This document shows, piece after piece, positions 17,532 through 26,310 of a stretch of 64,000 bases of DNA. Under the pieces are notes generated by a model that was not told the origin of the DNA, did no database searches, and worked only from the letters and a program-made list of their open reading frames with translations. The DNA comes from an uncultured Paludibacter sp. (GTDB taxonomy: Bacteria; Bacteroidota; Bacteroidia; Bacteroidales; Paludibacteraceae): NCBI GenBank assembly GCA_937897985.1, contig CALCBD010000054.1:62001-126000 (forward strand), given 5' to 3'. Numbering within the stretch: position 1 is the first letter of the stretch; the number at the start of each line of letters is the position of its first letter. A program made the position numbers and the translations under genes.

Positions 17532-18626
17532 TTAATTCCCCTTTGGGAGATTCAGGGGGGCTGTTTTTCTCAACTCCTCCACCGTTTCAAAAATCGTATC
17601 AATTTTGTCATCGCTCACAGTGTCGTCGATATTGATACAGCAAACCCCGGTCAGATATGGATTGCCTGAATCATTAACCAACGATGTGATAGTTTCGCGC
17701 ACTTCTTCTTTGGTTTGTTTGGCGAGTTCCACCGGACTGTAACGGATATTCAGAAAAGTATCGGGCAAATGTTCACGCAACACTTTAATATCGCCACCCC
17801 AGCCCACGTCAAGGAAATCGAGATGAGGGATTTTAGCAAACGATGCTGCCATTCGGTGAGGATCCGGTCCGCAATAGTGGATACCATAAGGTCGTTTCCG
17901 GCTCCAGGCAATATCATAAGGTAATAAAAACTCCTCGTAATCTTCTGCCGAAATCATGGTGTGTGAACATTCGGAATGCAATAGCACCGGTTTGCTTAAA
18001 TGACGAACTCCACGATTAACCGAAACAGAAGTTGTACCTGTAGTACTTTCAAGAAAAGCTGTGAATTTTTCGATGACTGTTGCGATGGAATTAAAATATG
18101 CTTTGGTTTCGTCCGGCTGCATCATCATGTCCAGAAAGATATTTTCGCCATGCAAATCCATGGCAATGTTCAGCACGCCACCCCAGTTAATATCGCCGGT
18201 TACATGTCCGTATTTTGATTTCAGAGCTTCGGTTAGTTTAAGCACTTTTTTAAAACTATCGGAAATAAAGGCAGCTTCCACATCCACATTTTCTAACTCT
18301 TTACGGGCTGCAAGTACCTGTGGCGGATGATTTTCAGTATAATTCACTTCGCAACCCATCATTTCCGACAGCAAATATCCGGCAGCCAAATGCACCGCCC
18401 CGATTTCAGGTCGTGTTTCATTCCGGTGCTGACCCATTCCATAACGCCCCCAGCGCTCGTACAACACTTTTTCTTTTTGTTGCTCTGCTTCCACTCGTTT
18501 CAACGGGTGATAGAAAAAATCCTTATCGAAGGTGATTCCTTCGTTTTTAAACCACCATTCGGGCAGCAAAACGATGTCTGCGGGCAGGGGTGAGTTGCCA
18601 AGTAAGGGGTTGTGTGAATATGACAT
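17532..18626 (-). CDS. UroD/MtaA-family methyltransferase-like protein (first)
   Basis: A 364-residue relative of uroporphyrinogen decarboxylase and MtaA. Conserved points are IHYCGPDPHR (His250, Cys252) and TGVCCINID (Cys329, Cys330), again a potential zinc site of the methyltransferase type. It is the first gene of the minus-strand operon. Its last residues, APLNLPKGN, are encoded by a C-rich repeat (17536-17561), so the natural C-terminus may have been replaced. It shares only limited similarity with the downstream paralogue, so the two may act on different partners in one methyl-transfer chain. Confidence 0.8.
   Translation of the reverse strand: MSYSHNPLLGNSPLPADIVLLPEWWFKNEGITFDKDFFYHPLKRVEAEQQKEKVLYERWGRYGMGQHRNETRPEIGAVHLAAGYLLSEMMGCEVNYTENHPPQVLAARKELENVDVEAAFISDSFKKVLKLTEALKSKYGHVTGDINWGGVLNIAMDLHGENIFLDMMMQPDETKAYFNSIATVIEKFTAFLESTTGTTSVSVNRGVRHLSKPVLLHSECSHTMISAEDYEEFLLPYDIAWSRKRPYGIHYCGPDPHRMAASFAKIPHLDFLDVGWGGDIKVLREHLPDTFLNIRYSPVELAKQTKEEVRETITSLVNDSGNPYLTGVCCINIDDTVSDDKIDTIFETVEELRKTAPLNLPKGN
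17536..17561 (+). repeat. C-rich repeat, copy 2, coding for a C-terminus
   Basis: Reads TTCCCCTTTGGGAG, then ATTCAGGGGGGC. It overlaps the 3' end of the first UroD-like gene, which is read on the other strand, and encodes APLNLPKG just before the stop codon. It pairs in inverted orientation with copy 1, 63 bases away. Confidence 0.75.
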
Positions 18627-19110
18627 AGATTATTGTTTATATATTACCGAAGACGGTTTAAAAAACAGCTTTGTACTCAAATGCCGGGATTCTTCCGGTC
18701 AGTGAAACCCACAGTAGAAGCATACAGGTAAAATCTGCTTTATGGCAGATAAGGATTTGAAGAATAATTTTAAAAAGATAGAATTTGAGAGGTGGAATTA
18801 TTGTTAAAACAAAAGATAAATGTGACGGCCATATAATAAGAAGATAGTAAAAGAATTGTACCCCAAAAGTTTTTCTCTGACTTTTGGGGTACAATTCGAA
18901 ATCATGGTATTTACACCTTTTTTATTTGCAATTCACCACCACTTCCTCTTTAGCATTCATCAGCAAGCAGTAATTTTTGCCGTCAGGCTATTAAAACTCC
19001 GAATAGCCGGAATGGGAATATTGTTGATTTAAGACTGATTTTCAAGGTGTTCAGTGTAATTAGATTTGTACTATATGCTACTGAAAAAAGCCTGAACATC
19101 TGATTGTATA
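18627..19110. other. Intergenic region with a strong palindrome
   Basis: 484 bases between the GH20 gene end and the UroD-like operon start, both on the minus strand. It must hold the operon promoter. It contains the 18-bp inverted repeat at 18853-18897. A 78-codon frame at 18658-18894 runs through this palindrome and looks accidental. Confidence 0.5.
18853..18897 (-). terminator. Perfect 18-bp inverted repeat, probable terminator
   Basis: Arms 18853-18870 (GAATTGTACCCCAAAAGT) and 18880-18897 are perfect reverse complements around a 9-base loop. On the minus strand the stem is followed by TTTTACTATC, so it could end transcription from the GH20 gene about 214 bases upstream. A regulatory operator for the UroD-like operon or the trace of an insertion-sequence end are alternatives. 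Confidence 0.5.
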
Positions 19111-21435
19111 TCATTTTATTTCCACTTCATCAACAAACAAAAATGCCGGTTTACCCTTACCATTGTGCCAGTCGGGGATTGATTTTTCGGAAGCTGCTTT
19201 TACTTTAACATAACGTGTTTCTACGGGGCTGAATCTGAGGGTGTGATCGTAAATGCCGTTTTTTTCATCTGCTTTCATTTCCGGATAATCTTCGGTTGCA
19301 ATGGTGGTGAAATTCACACTGTCAGTCGAAATCGCAACGCTGAAGTTACGTGCATTGAAAACAGATGCTCCGGTTTCGACAATATTGGAGAAACTGACTT
19401 CCTGAATTTTAGTTGTTTTTTGCAAATCGATGACCACTTCCATTCCATTTGTAAAACCTATCCATCTGCCTGTTTGGAAGTTTCTTTTTCCTTTGAGGCC
19501 ATCCACCAGGGTAGTAATTCCATTATAGCGATAGTAATTACTTAAAGGCAAAATGGCCGTAACCGGCTTCAGTGTCGATAAATTATACTCAATTCTTTCG
19601 GTCATAACTTTACCGGGTTTTCCGCCTCTGAAGGCAACTGCCTTAACGATGGTATTTTTCTTTATTCTCAATGTATCTTTGTAAAGGGCAGATTTTTCTG
19701 CAGGTGTGGTTCCATCAAGAGTGTAACGGATAGGGGCATTATCGAAGGACGATAAAGCAACAGTTACACACTCTGCATTTTGGTCAGCTTTGATAGCGGC
19801 CGATACGTCAAAAATATGACGGGCAAAATTGTATCCGTAAATGTCGTACATCTTCAGCATTGCCGGAATTCTGTTCAAAAAATCCCTGTAATTTTTTTGT
19901 TCAGGTTTCGACCATTGCACTTCGCAGAGTGCAGTCATTCGGGGTAAAGTCATGTATTCCGCATGCTTGAAATTCGGGATATATTCAGTCCATACATTGG
20001 CCTGAGCGCCCAGAATATGTTTTTTCTCGTCGTCGCTGAGAGTTGCAGGAATGGGTTCGTAGTCATAAACTTTGCTCAAAGGCAGGTAACCGCCTATACC
20101 AAAAGGTTCGCCCTCGATATCATCGGTCTGATAATAATCGAAATAGAGATATGTATTAGGCGTCATTATTACATCGTGCTTTTGCTGAGCAGCAGCAATT
20201 CCGCCATTCACTCCACGCCACGACATGACGGTTGCATTCGGAGCAATTCCACCTTCGAGTATTTCGTCCCAGCCAATAATGCTTCGTCCCTTACTGTTAA
20301 TAAATTTTTCGGCCTGGCTGATAAAGTAACTTTGCAGCATTTCCTCGGCTGTATGTTTTTCATTGGCGATCAAACCGAGTTCCTGAATTTTTGCCTGACA
20401 TTTGGGGCACTTTTTCCAGCTTGTTTTAGGACATTCGTCGCCCCCGATGTGTATGTATTTTGATGGAAAAATATCCACAATTTCTGATAAAACGTCATCA
20501 ATGAATTTTATTGTATTATCATTACCAACACACAAAACATCTTCTGAAATTCCCCATTTACGCCAAACTTTATAAGGTCCGCCGGTACATCCCAGTTCCG
20601 GATATGCTTCGAGTGCACCCAGCATGTGACCGGGCATATCAATTTCAGGAATGACATTGATGTATCGTTCGGCGGCATAGGCAACGATTTCCCTGCACTC
20701 ATTCTGGGTATAAAATCCTCCGTATGGAATGCCATCGTATTTTCCCGTGTTTTTACCAATGACAGTTTCGTCCCTTTTCGAACCGATTTCGGTTAACTTC
20801 GGATATTTTTTTATTTCGATCCTCCAGCCCTGGTCGTCGGTCAAATGCCAGTGAAAAGTATTGATATTGTGTAATGCAAGGATGTCAATATATGTTTTAA
20901 CTTCGTCGATACTGAAAAAATGACGGGCAACATCGAGATGCATTCCCCGGTATGGGAAGCGGGGAGCATCGCTGACCACCACCGGTTGAAATTCCACCGA
21001 CCTGATTTTACCTGCAGGAACTGCTTTGCGCAAAGTTTGTATGCCATAAAAAATGCCATTCGCAGTTGGGGCGTCGATTGTAATTTTTTGCGAATTTACC
21101 GTTATCTGATATCCTTCGGGCTGATTGTTTTTAAGCCCGGTGGTTAATTCAATACATTTGCCTTTGGCGGGTGATGAACTTATTTTTAAATCAAGAGCAC
21201 ATTTTTCTTTCAGGTATTGCTGCAAAAAAGCCGCGTTTCTTTGCATTTGCTGATTGTCGGATACAGCAATTATTTTAACATTTTGATTGAGAATAAATGA
21301 TTCTCCTTTTTGAACTGAAATTTCATTCGGAAGCGGAATAATTCGGAAGTCAGCCATTGTTTTGCCTGATTTGGAGAAAGCGTTAATAAAATTCACTGAC
21401 AATAAAAGAGCTGTTAGAAAAAGTGTTTTGCGCAT
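19111..21435 (-). CDS. Beta-N-acetylhexosaminidase, GH20
   Basis: A 774-residue exported glycosidase that removes terminal N-acetylglucosamine or N-acetylgalactosamine. A signal peptide covers residues 1-19. Residues 28-150 are the GH20b-type domain; the catalytic barrel starts at FPYRGMHLDVARHFF (about 160) and includes FHWHLTDDQGWRIEI and the catalytic pair Asp333-Glu334 in HIGGDECP. A chitobiase-type segment (RYTLDGTTPAEKSALYKDT) follows, then an F5/8-type C-terminal carbohydrate-binding domain from about residue 640. It probably acts in the periplasm on host or microbial glycans. It is not in a visible polysaccharide utilisation locus. Confidence 0.93.
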   Translation of the reverse strand: MRKTLFLTALLLSVNFINAFSKSGKTMADFRIIPLPNEISVQKGESFILNQNVKIIAVSDNQQMQRNAAFLQQYLKEKCALDLKISSSPAKGKCIELTTGLKNNQPEGYQITVNSQKITIDAPTANGIFYGIQTLRKAVPAGKIRSVEFQPVVVSDAPRFPYRGMHLDVARHFFSIDEVKTYIDILALHNINTFHWHLTDDQGWRIEIKKYPKLTEIGSKRDETVIGKNTGKYDGIPYGGFYTQNECREIVAYAAERYINVIPEIDMPGHMLGALEAYPELGCTGGPYKVWRKWGISEDVLCVGNDNTIKFIDDVLSEIVDIFPSKYIHIGGDECPKTSWKKCPKCQAKIQELGLIANEKHTAEEMLQSYFISQAEKFINSKGRSIIGWDEILEGGIAPNATVMSWRGVNGGIAAAQQKHDVIMTPNTYLYFDYYQTDDIEGEPFGIGGYLPLSKVYDYEPIPATLSDDEKKHILGAQANVWTEYIPNFKHAEYMTLPRMTALCEVQWSKPEQKNYRDFLNRIPAMLKMYDIYGYNFARHIFDVSAAIKADQNAECVTVALSSFDNAPIRYTLDGTTPAEKSALYKDTLRIKKNTIVKAVAFRGGKPGKVMTERIEYNLSTLKPVTAILPLSNYYRYNGITTLVDGLKGKRNFQTGRWIGFTNGMEVVIDLQKTTKIQEVSFSNIVETGASVFNARNFSVAISTDSVNFTTIATEDYPEMKADEKNGIYDHTLRFSPVETRYVKVKAASEKSIPDWHNGKGKPAFLFVDEVEIK

Positions 21436-21523
21436 GATTTTTTAAGATGGTTAGCTTTAAATATGATTTTTTTAGTTTTATTTTTTGTGCATTCAATCAA
21501 TTTATGAAAATGAATTTATTCAG

Positions 21524-23776
21524 TTATTCCTGAACCCTTTGTACTGAGCTTACTTCTTTAATTTTCATAATGTTTTTGCAAAGGATATCAATGTCTTCGG
21601 TATCGTGGACATAGATATGAAAACGACCGACAAAAATTCCGGCATTGGTTTCAATACCTATTTTGCTGATATTTCCACCATATTTTTCTGAAATGACCTT
21701 AAGAATTTCAATCATCACTCCTTTTTTGTCTATTCCCCTGATTTCGAGCACTTCAATAAACGAAAGCGCTTTGTGTGTAATCCATTCGGCCGATACGAGT
21801 CTTTCGCCGAAGTTCGATTTGAGTTTAGCGGTGGTGGGGCACTGGCGTTTATGAATAATTACTATTTCGGATTCATCAACATATCCCAGTACATCATCTC
21901 CCGGAATCGGATGGCAACAATCGGCTAATTTGTATGTAATTCCGGCATTTTCTTCGGAAAGTATAAAAGGTTTTTTGCGGTCCACTTTTGTTGCCGGTAC
22001 CAGTTCGAATTCATCAATTTTCGGGGTTTTATTGTCGGAAGTGCCTGTAAAAGGCATTTTAAGATATTTTACAAAAACATTTTGCGATTTTGTTTTGAAA
22101 ATGACTTTGGTAATATCGTCCAGATTAAGCAGTCCTTTTCCGGCCTGAAGGAAAAGATTGTTTTTCTGGCTGTATTTATAATAATTCAGTAATTTCACCA
22201 GTACTTCGTTTTCGGGTTTAAGGCCTATCGAAGCAAGTGCTTCTTCAATTTTCTTTTGCCCATCGAGCATGAGCGATTTTTCTTCGCGTTTGAAGTGTGC
22301 CCGGAGTTTTGCTTTTGCACGGGCAGTTGTCACATATTCGAGCCATTCGGGTTGCGGACTTTGTTTTTTTGAAGTAAGGATTTCGACCTGGTCGCCGGAA
22401 TTGAGCTTATAGCTGAGTGGTACTAATTTATGATTTACTTTTGCACCGATACATCGCATACCGAGGTCGGAGTGGAGAGCAAATGCAAAATCGAGGGCTG
22501 TGGATCCTAAAGCAAGTGTTTTAATTTCACCTTTGGGAGTAAAAACGAAAATTTCGGATGCAAACAGATTCAGTTTAAAGGTGTCCATAAAATCGATGGC
22601 ATTCGATTCGGGATTTTCGAGGAGTTCCTTGATGGTTTTCATCCATTTATCGAGTTCCGAGCTTTCGTCCGAAGTTCCTGATTTATATTTCCAGTGTGCG
22701 GCAAAACCTTTTTCGGCAATGTCATTCATTCGCTCGCTTCGGATTTGTATTTCCACCCATTTACCATAAAGTCCCATTACCGTCACGTGTAAAGCTTCAT
22801 AACCATTGGCTTTCGGGTTGCTTACCCAGTCGCGGATACGCTCGGGGTGAGGTTTATAGATTTCGGTAAGTGAGGAGTAGAGTATCCAGCACTGGTCTTT
22901 TTCACTTAATCCGGGTTTGGGTTTGAAAACAATACGAAGAGCCAGTATATCATATACTTCCTCGAAAGGTATGTTTTTGGTAGACATTTTACTCCAGATA
23001 GAATAAACGGATTTTATTCTTTCTTTCAGAAAAAACTCATAACCCATTTCGCCTAATTTTCGTCTGATTGGTGCCGAAAATTCTTTGAAATACTGGTTTC
23101 TCGATTCTTCTTCAACGGCTAATTTTTTCTCAATCTGTGCAAAAGTTTCGGGATGTTCATATTTGAAGCAAAGATTCTCGAGTTCTGTTTTTATTCTGAA
23201 CAGCCCGAGCCGGTGGGCAAGAGGTGCATAAATATAATTTGTTTCACCAATGATTTTGTATTGTTTGGCAGGTGGCATTGAGCCTAAAGTGCGCATGTTA
23301 TGTAGCCGGTCGGCAATTTTTATCAGTATCACCCGTATGTCTTCGGACATGGTAAGGAGTAATTTCCGGAAGTTTTCGGCCTGCTCAGAGGCAATTTCGT
23401 TGAAAACTCCTCCTGAAATCTTTGTCAGCCCGTCCACAATCTTGGCAATTCGTTCACCAAACAGATTCTCTATATCTTCTACCGAATACTCGGTATCTTC
23501 TACCACGTCATGCAAAAGTGCCGAACAAATTGATGTGGACCCCAGTCCGATTTCCCGGACTGCAATGCGTGCAACTGCCAGAGGATGCATGATGTACGGT
23601 TCGCCCGAACGGCGTTTTATGCCTTTGTGGGCGGCTTTTGCAAAGTTGAAGGCCTTGGTTATCAGCTCCGTCTTTTGTTTGTGATTAGTATGTTTATAAT
23701 CCTCAAGCAAAGCTTCAAACTCTTTTTGAATCTCTTCCTCTTCTATTAATTCCCGGAGTTTATCTTGCTGTGACAT
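21524..23776 (-). CDS. RelA/SpoT bifunctional (p)ppGpp synthetase/hydrolase
   Basis: A 750-residue long RSH protein controlling the stringent response. Domains in order: HD hydrolase (LLHDVVEDTE, His89-Asp90), synthetase (DILALRIVFKP near 280 and ANGYEALHVTVMG near 345), TGS (EIFVFTPKGEIKTLALGSTALDFAFALH near 410-445), a Cys/His-containing region (KLADCCHPIPGDDVLGY near 645) and a C-terminal ACT domain (LEIRGIDKKGVMIEILKVIS). Both catalytic halves look intact. Length is normal. It lies 88 bases upstream of the GH20 gene, probably as its own unit. Confidence 0.95.
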   Translation of the reverse strand: MSQQDKLRELIEEEEIQKEFEALLEDYKHTNHKQKTELITKAFNFAKAAHKGIKRRSGEPYIMHPLAVARIAVREIGLGSTSICSALLHDVVEDTEYSVEDIENLFGERIAKIVDGLTKISGGVFNEIASEQAENFRKLLLTMSEDIRVILIKIADRLHNMRTLGSMPPAKQYKIIGETNYIYAPLAHRLGLFRIKTELENLCFKYEHPETFAQIEKKLAVEEESRNQYFKEFSAPIRRKLGEMGYEFFLKERIKSVYSIWSKMSTKNIPFEEVYDILALRIVFKPKPGLSEKDQCWILYSSLTEIYKPHPERIRDWVSNPKANGYEALHVTVMGLYGKWVEIQIRSERMNDIAEKGFAAHWKYKSGTSDESSELDKWMKTIKELLENPESNAIDFMDTFKLNLFASEIFVFTPKGEIKTLALGSTALDFAFALHSDLGMRCIGAKVNHKLVPLSYKLNSGDQVEILTSKKQSPQPEWLEYVTTARAKAKLRAHFKREEKSLMLDGQKKIEEALASIGLKPENEVLVKLLNYYKYSQKNNLFLQAGKGLLNLDDITKVIFKTKSQNVFVKYLKMPFTGTSDNKTPKIDEFELVPATKVDRKKPFILSEENAGITYKLADCCHPIPGDDVLGYVDESEIVIIHKRQCPTTAKLKSNFGERLVSAEWITHKALSFIEVLEIRGIDKKGVMIEILKVISEKYGGNISKIGIETNAGIFVGRFHIYVHDTEDIDILCKNIMKIKEVSSVQRVQE

Positions 23777-24126
23777 ATCGTAATTTTCTCTTTTTGCAAA
23801 AATACAAATTTATTTCAATCTCACTTCAGAACGAATGGTTTAATATTTAAAATTCGTTTTTGTTGTATTATTAATGTTTTTTCTCCGGCCGGAGTTCTGT
23901 AATAAAATTAATTTTTCAGTATATTTTTACATTTTATTGCCATTTTTGAATATATGCTGAATAATTTAAGGATTTACAACCATATAACTTACTGAAAAGA
24001 AGTTCATTCGTGTGTCCGGTTTAATTTATTAAAAAGAAATTCGTATTTTTGCAGTCCGGTTAAACCGGCAATTTGCGTATCACTTTTATTCAGGATAGTG
24101 AATTGATCATTTGCAATTTAAATAAA
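23777..24126. other. Divergent intergenic region before metF
   Basis: 350 AT-rich bases between the RSH gene and metF, which read away from each other. It includes the TATTTTTG box at 24044-24051 and a CCGGTTAAACCGG near-palindrome just after it (24056-24068). I see no riboswitch-like structure in the short leader. Confidence 0.45.
24044..24051 (+). promoter_or_regulatory. Possible -7 box for metF
   Basis: TATTTTTG fits TAnnTTTG and lies 75 bases upstream of the preferred metF start. A matching -33 box is not obvious. Confidence 0.35.
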
Positions 24127-25071
24127 ATGAGTCTTGTAGATAAAATAAAATCGGCTAAAAGCACTGCTTTTTCATTCGAACTGCTTCCTCCTCTAAAAGG
24201 CAATGGTATTGATGGCGTATTCCGTACTATTGAAACCTTACGGGAGTTTGATCCTAAATACATAAACATTACAACTCATCGTAGCGAACTGGTTTTCAGG
24301 GAAATGCCAAACGGTTTGTTCGAACGTGTGGCCGAACGTCATCGTCCGGGTACAGTAGCAATTGCTGCAGCCATTCAGAATAAATACAAAATCACGGTAG
24401 TGCCGCACATCATTTGCAGTGGTTTTACACGCGAAGAAACCGAGTATGCGCTAATCGACCTTCAGTTTCTGGGTATTACCGATTTGCTTTTGCTTCGTGG
24501 CGATAAGGCTAAACACGAAAAAGAATTTTCACCTACCGGTCATGCTCATGCAACCGGATTGCAGGAGCAGGTCAACAGATTCAACGAAGGATACTTTCTC
24601 GACGGTTCAAAGATGAAATCACTTACACCATTCTCGTACGGAATGGCATGTTATCCCGAAAAACATGAAGAAGCACCTAATATCGACTCCGATTTGTTTT
24701 ATGCCAAACAAAAAGTGGATGCCGGTGCCGAATATTTAGTGACTCAAATGTTTTTCGATAACGAAAAGTACTTCGATTTTGTTGAAAAATGCCGGAATTC
24801 CGGGATTAACGTTCCCATAATACCAGGATTGAAACCGATTACGTTTATGAATCAGCTGACGGTTTTACCGAAGATTTTTCATACAGATATTCCGGTTGAT
24901 TTTGCCGAAGCACTCCGCAAATGCAAAACTGATGCAGAAGCCGCCGAAGTCGGTGTTGAATGGTGTACCGAACAGGCTAAAGATTTGATTAAAAATGGAG
25001 TACCAAGTATCCATTTTTACAGCATGATGGCGACTCAAAGTGTTAAAAGAGTTGCAAAGGCCGTTTTTTAA
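24127..25071 (+). CDS. metF: Methylenetetrahydrofolate reductase
   Basis: A 314-residue flavoprotein that reduces 5,10-methylene- to 5-methyl-tetrahydrofolate for methionine synthesis. I chose the ATG at 24127 (MSLVDKIKSAK) instead of an upstream TTG, because the family begins just before the FSFELLPPLKGNG segment, which holds the catalytic glutamate. Other family blocks are YINITTHRSE, DLLLLRGDK and YLVTQMFFDNEKYFDFV, then VPIIPGLKPIT. The TIM-barrel length is normal. No methionine synthase is adjacent. Confidence 0.95.
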   Translation: MSLVDKIKSAKSTAFSFELLPPLKGNGIDGVFRTIETLREFDPKYINITTHRSELVFREMPNGLFERVAERHRPGTVAIAAAIQNKYKITVVPHIICSGFTREETEYALIDLQFLGITDLLLLRGDKAKHEKEFSPTGHAHATGLQEQVNRFNEGYFLDGSKMKSLTPFSYGMACYPEKHEEAPNIDSDLFYAKQKVDAGAEYLVTQMFFDNEKYFDFVEKCRNSGINVPIIPGLKPITFMNQLTVLPKIFHTDIPVDFAEALRKCKTDAEAAEVGVEWCTEQAKDLIKNGVPSIHFYSMMATQSVKRVAKAVF

Positions 25072-25187
25072 ATGAAGTACTGAAGTCAAAAAACCAAAGT
25101 TTTATTTAAAGAATTATAATTTAAGGATAATATTCCGGAGCTGGTTGTTTTATTACTTTACAATATTTTAATGCCCTGCCGGGCTCA

Positions 25188-25430
25188 ATGGTTATGAGTT
25201 TTATATTTTTTATCATCGTGCTGATTTTAGTCTTCGGCGCAGTAATTTTATTTTCGGTTATTGGTTTCATCCGTTCGGTTTTTGTCACCCTTTTCAGTTT
25301 CGGACGAAATAAAAACAAATATGCAACCAACCCCGGTCATTCATCTTACAACGATCATTCAAAGCCAAAAACCAAAGTCTTCGAACAGACCGAAGGCGAA
25401 TACATCGATTTTGAAGAAGTGAAGGACTGA
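25188..25430 (+). CDS. DUF4834 family small membrane protein
   Basis: An 80-residue protein with one long N-terminal hydrophobic segment (IFFIIVLILVFGAVILFSVIGF), then a polar tail with KNKYATNP and a final FEQTEGEYIDFEEVKD, the acidic end that marks the Bacteroidetes DUF4834 family. The start may be the second ATG (25194). It probably sits in the inner membrane with a cytoplasmic tail. Function unknown. It follows metF by 116 bases. Confidence 0.75.
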   Translation: MVMSFIFFIIVLILVFGAVILFSVIGFIRSVFVTLFSFGRNKNKYATNPGHSSYNDHSKPKTKVFEQTEGEYIDFEEVKD

Positions 25431-25485
25431 ATTCTTCAGTTATTTAAAGGAGTGAAATTTTTAAAAAAATACGGAATAAGGAGAG

Positions 25486-26196
25486 CTATATAACAAAAGT
25501 TACTTCTTTAAAATAATATTCCCTAATTCCGGCTCCGGTAGTTTCAAGTTCGAGTTTGCCATCAGGATGTACTCTCACTATCCTTGCCCTGAACTCCTCT
25601 CCATCAGCTTTGTACAGGTGAAAACCTTCCTTGCGGTACAGACTTTCAGCGTAAATTGCTGCAATTTTTTCTTTATCACGAAGAAAATACAGCTCCATTA
25701 TATTTTTAAAAATATCTTTTAGCAGAGGCATGCGTGCAGTTCGTTTTCCGGTAATCTGCATCAGCGAAACGGGATTAGGAGCGTCGCTTACGAATTTTTT
25801 CTGATTGATATTCAGTCCGATACCTGCTATCATCGATTTTATTCTACTTCCCTGAATAATATTTTCAATCAGAATGCCGCCAATCTTTTTATCAAAATAA
25901 TAGATGTCGTTGGGCCATTTGACCGAGAATCCGGAGGAATATTTATCAAGTGACTTTTTAATGGCGATACTAATCAACTGTGAAATTAAAAATTGTTTTT
26001 CGATGGCAAGCTCCGAAGGATAAAGCAAAATGCTGAAAAGCAGATTTTTCCCACGTTCCGATTCCCACGAATTGCCCTTTTGCCCTTTCCCGGATGTTTG
26101 AAAATCAGTACGTACAATGAATCCTTCCGGTAATGATTGTTGGTGTAACAACGCACGAAGATATGTATTGGTCGAGTCAGTTTCCTTAATGTACAT
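25486..26196 (-). CDS. birA: Biotin--[acetyl-CoA-carboxylase] ligase
   Basis: A 236-residue biotin protein ligase that activates biotin with ATP and attaches it to carboxylase carrier domains. The ETDSTNTYLRAL start, the TSGKGQKGNSWESERGKNLLFS biotin-AMP loop, SVKWPNDIYYFDKKIGGILIE and AGIGLNINQ blocks are all present, with a short C-terminal domain. It lacks the N-terminal HTH of E. coli BirA, so it is the monofunctional type and should not act as a repressor. Confidence 0.93.
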   Translation of the reverse strand: MYIKETDSTNTYLRALLHQQSLPEGFIVRTDFQTSGKGQKGNSWESERGKNLLFSILLYPSELAIEKQFLISQLISIAIKKSLDKYSSGFSVKWPNDIYYFDKKIGGILIENIIQGSRIKSMIAGIGLNINQKKFVSDAPNPVSLMQITGKRTARMPLLKDIFKNIMELYFLRDKEKIAAIYAESLYRKEGFHLYKADGEEFRARIVRVHPDGKLELETTGAGIREYYFKEVTFVI

Positions 26197-26310
26197 TTTC
26201 TCTTGTTTGCCTGATATAAGTTGGTGTTGCGGTTATCGGAATTTCAAAATTTCCGAACAGGGTTTGCCTGCTGATTAAAAATCAGGTTTGTAAATAGATT
26301 TTGCAGCTAT

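Noticed and set aside
18658..18894. 78-codon frame on the minus strand
   Set aside because: It begins within the perfect palindrome, has an accidental-looking composition and no neighbour that would support it.
24052..24126. SAM riboswitch before metF
   Set aside because: The leader is only about 75 bases and contains no recognisable SAM-binding core; only a short CCGG near-palindrome is present.
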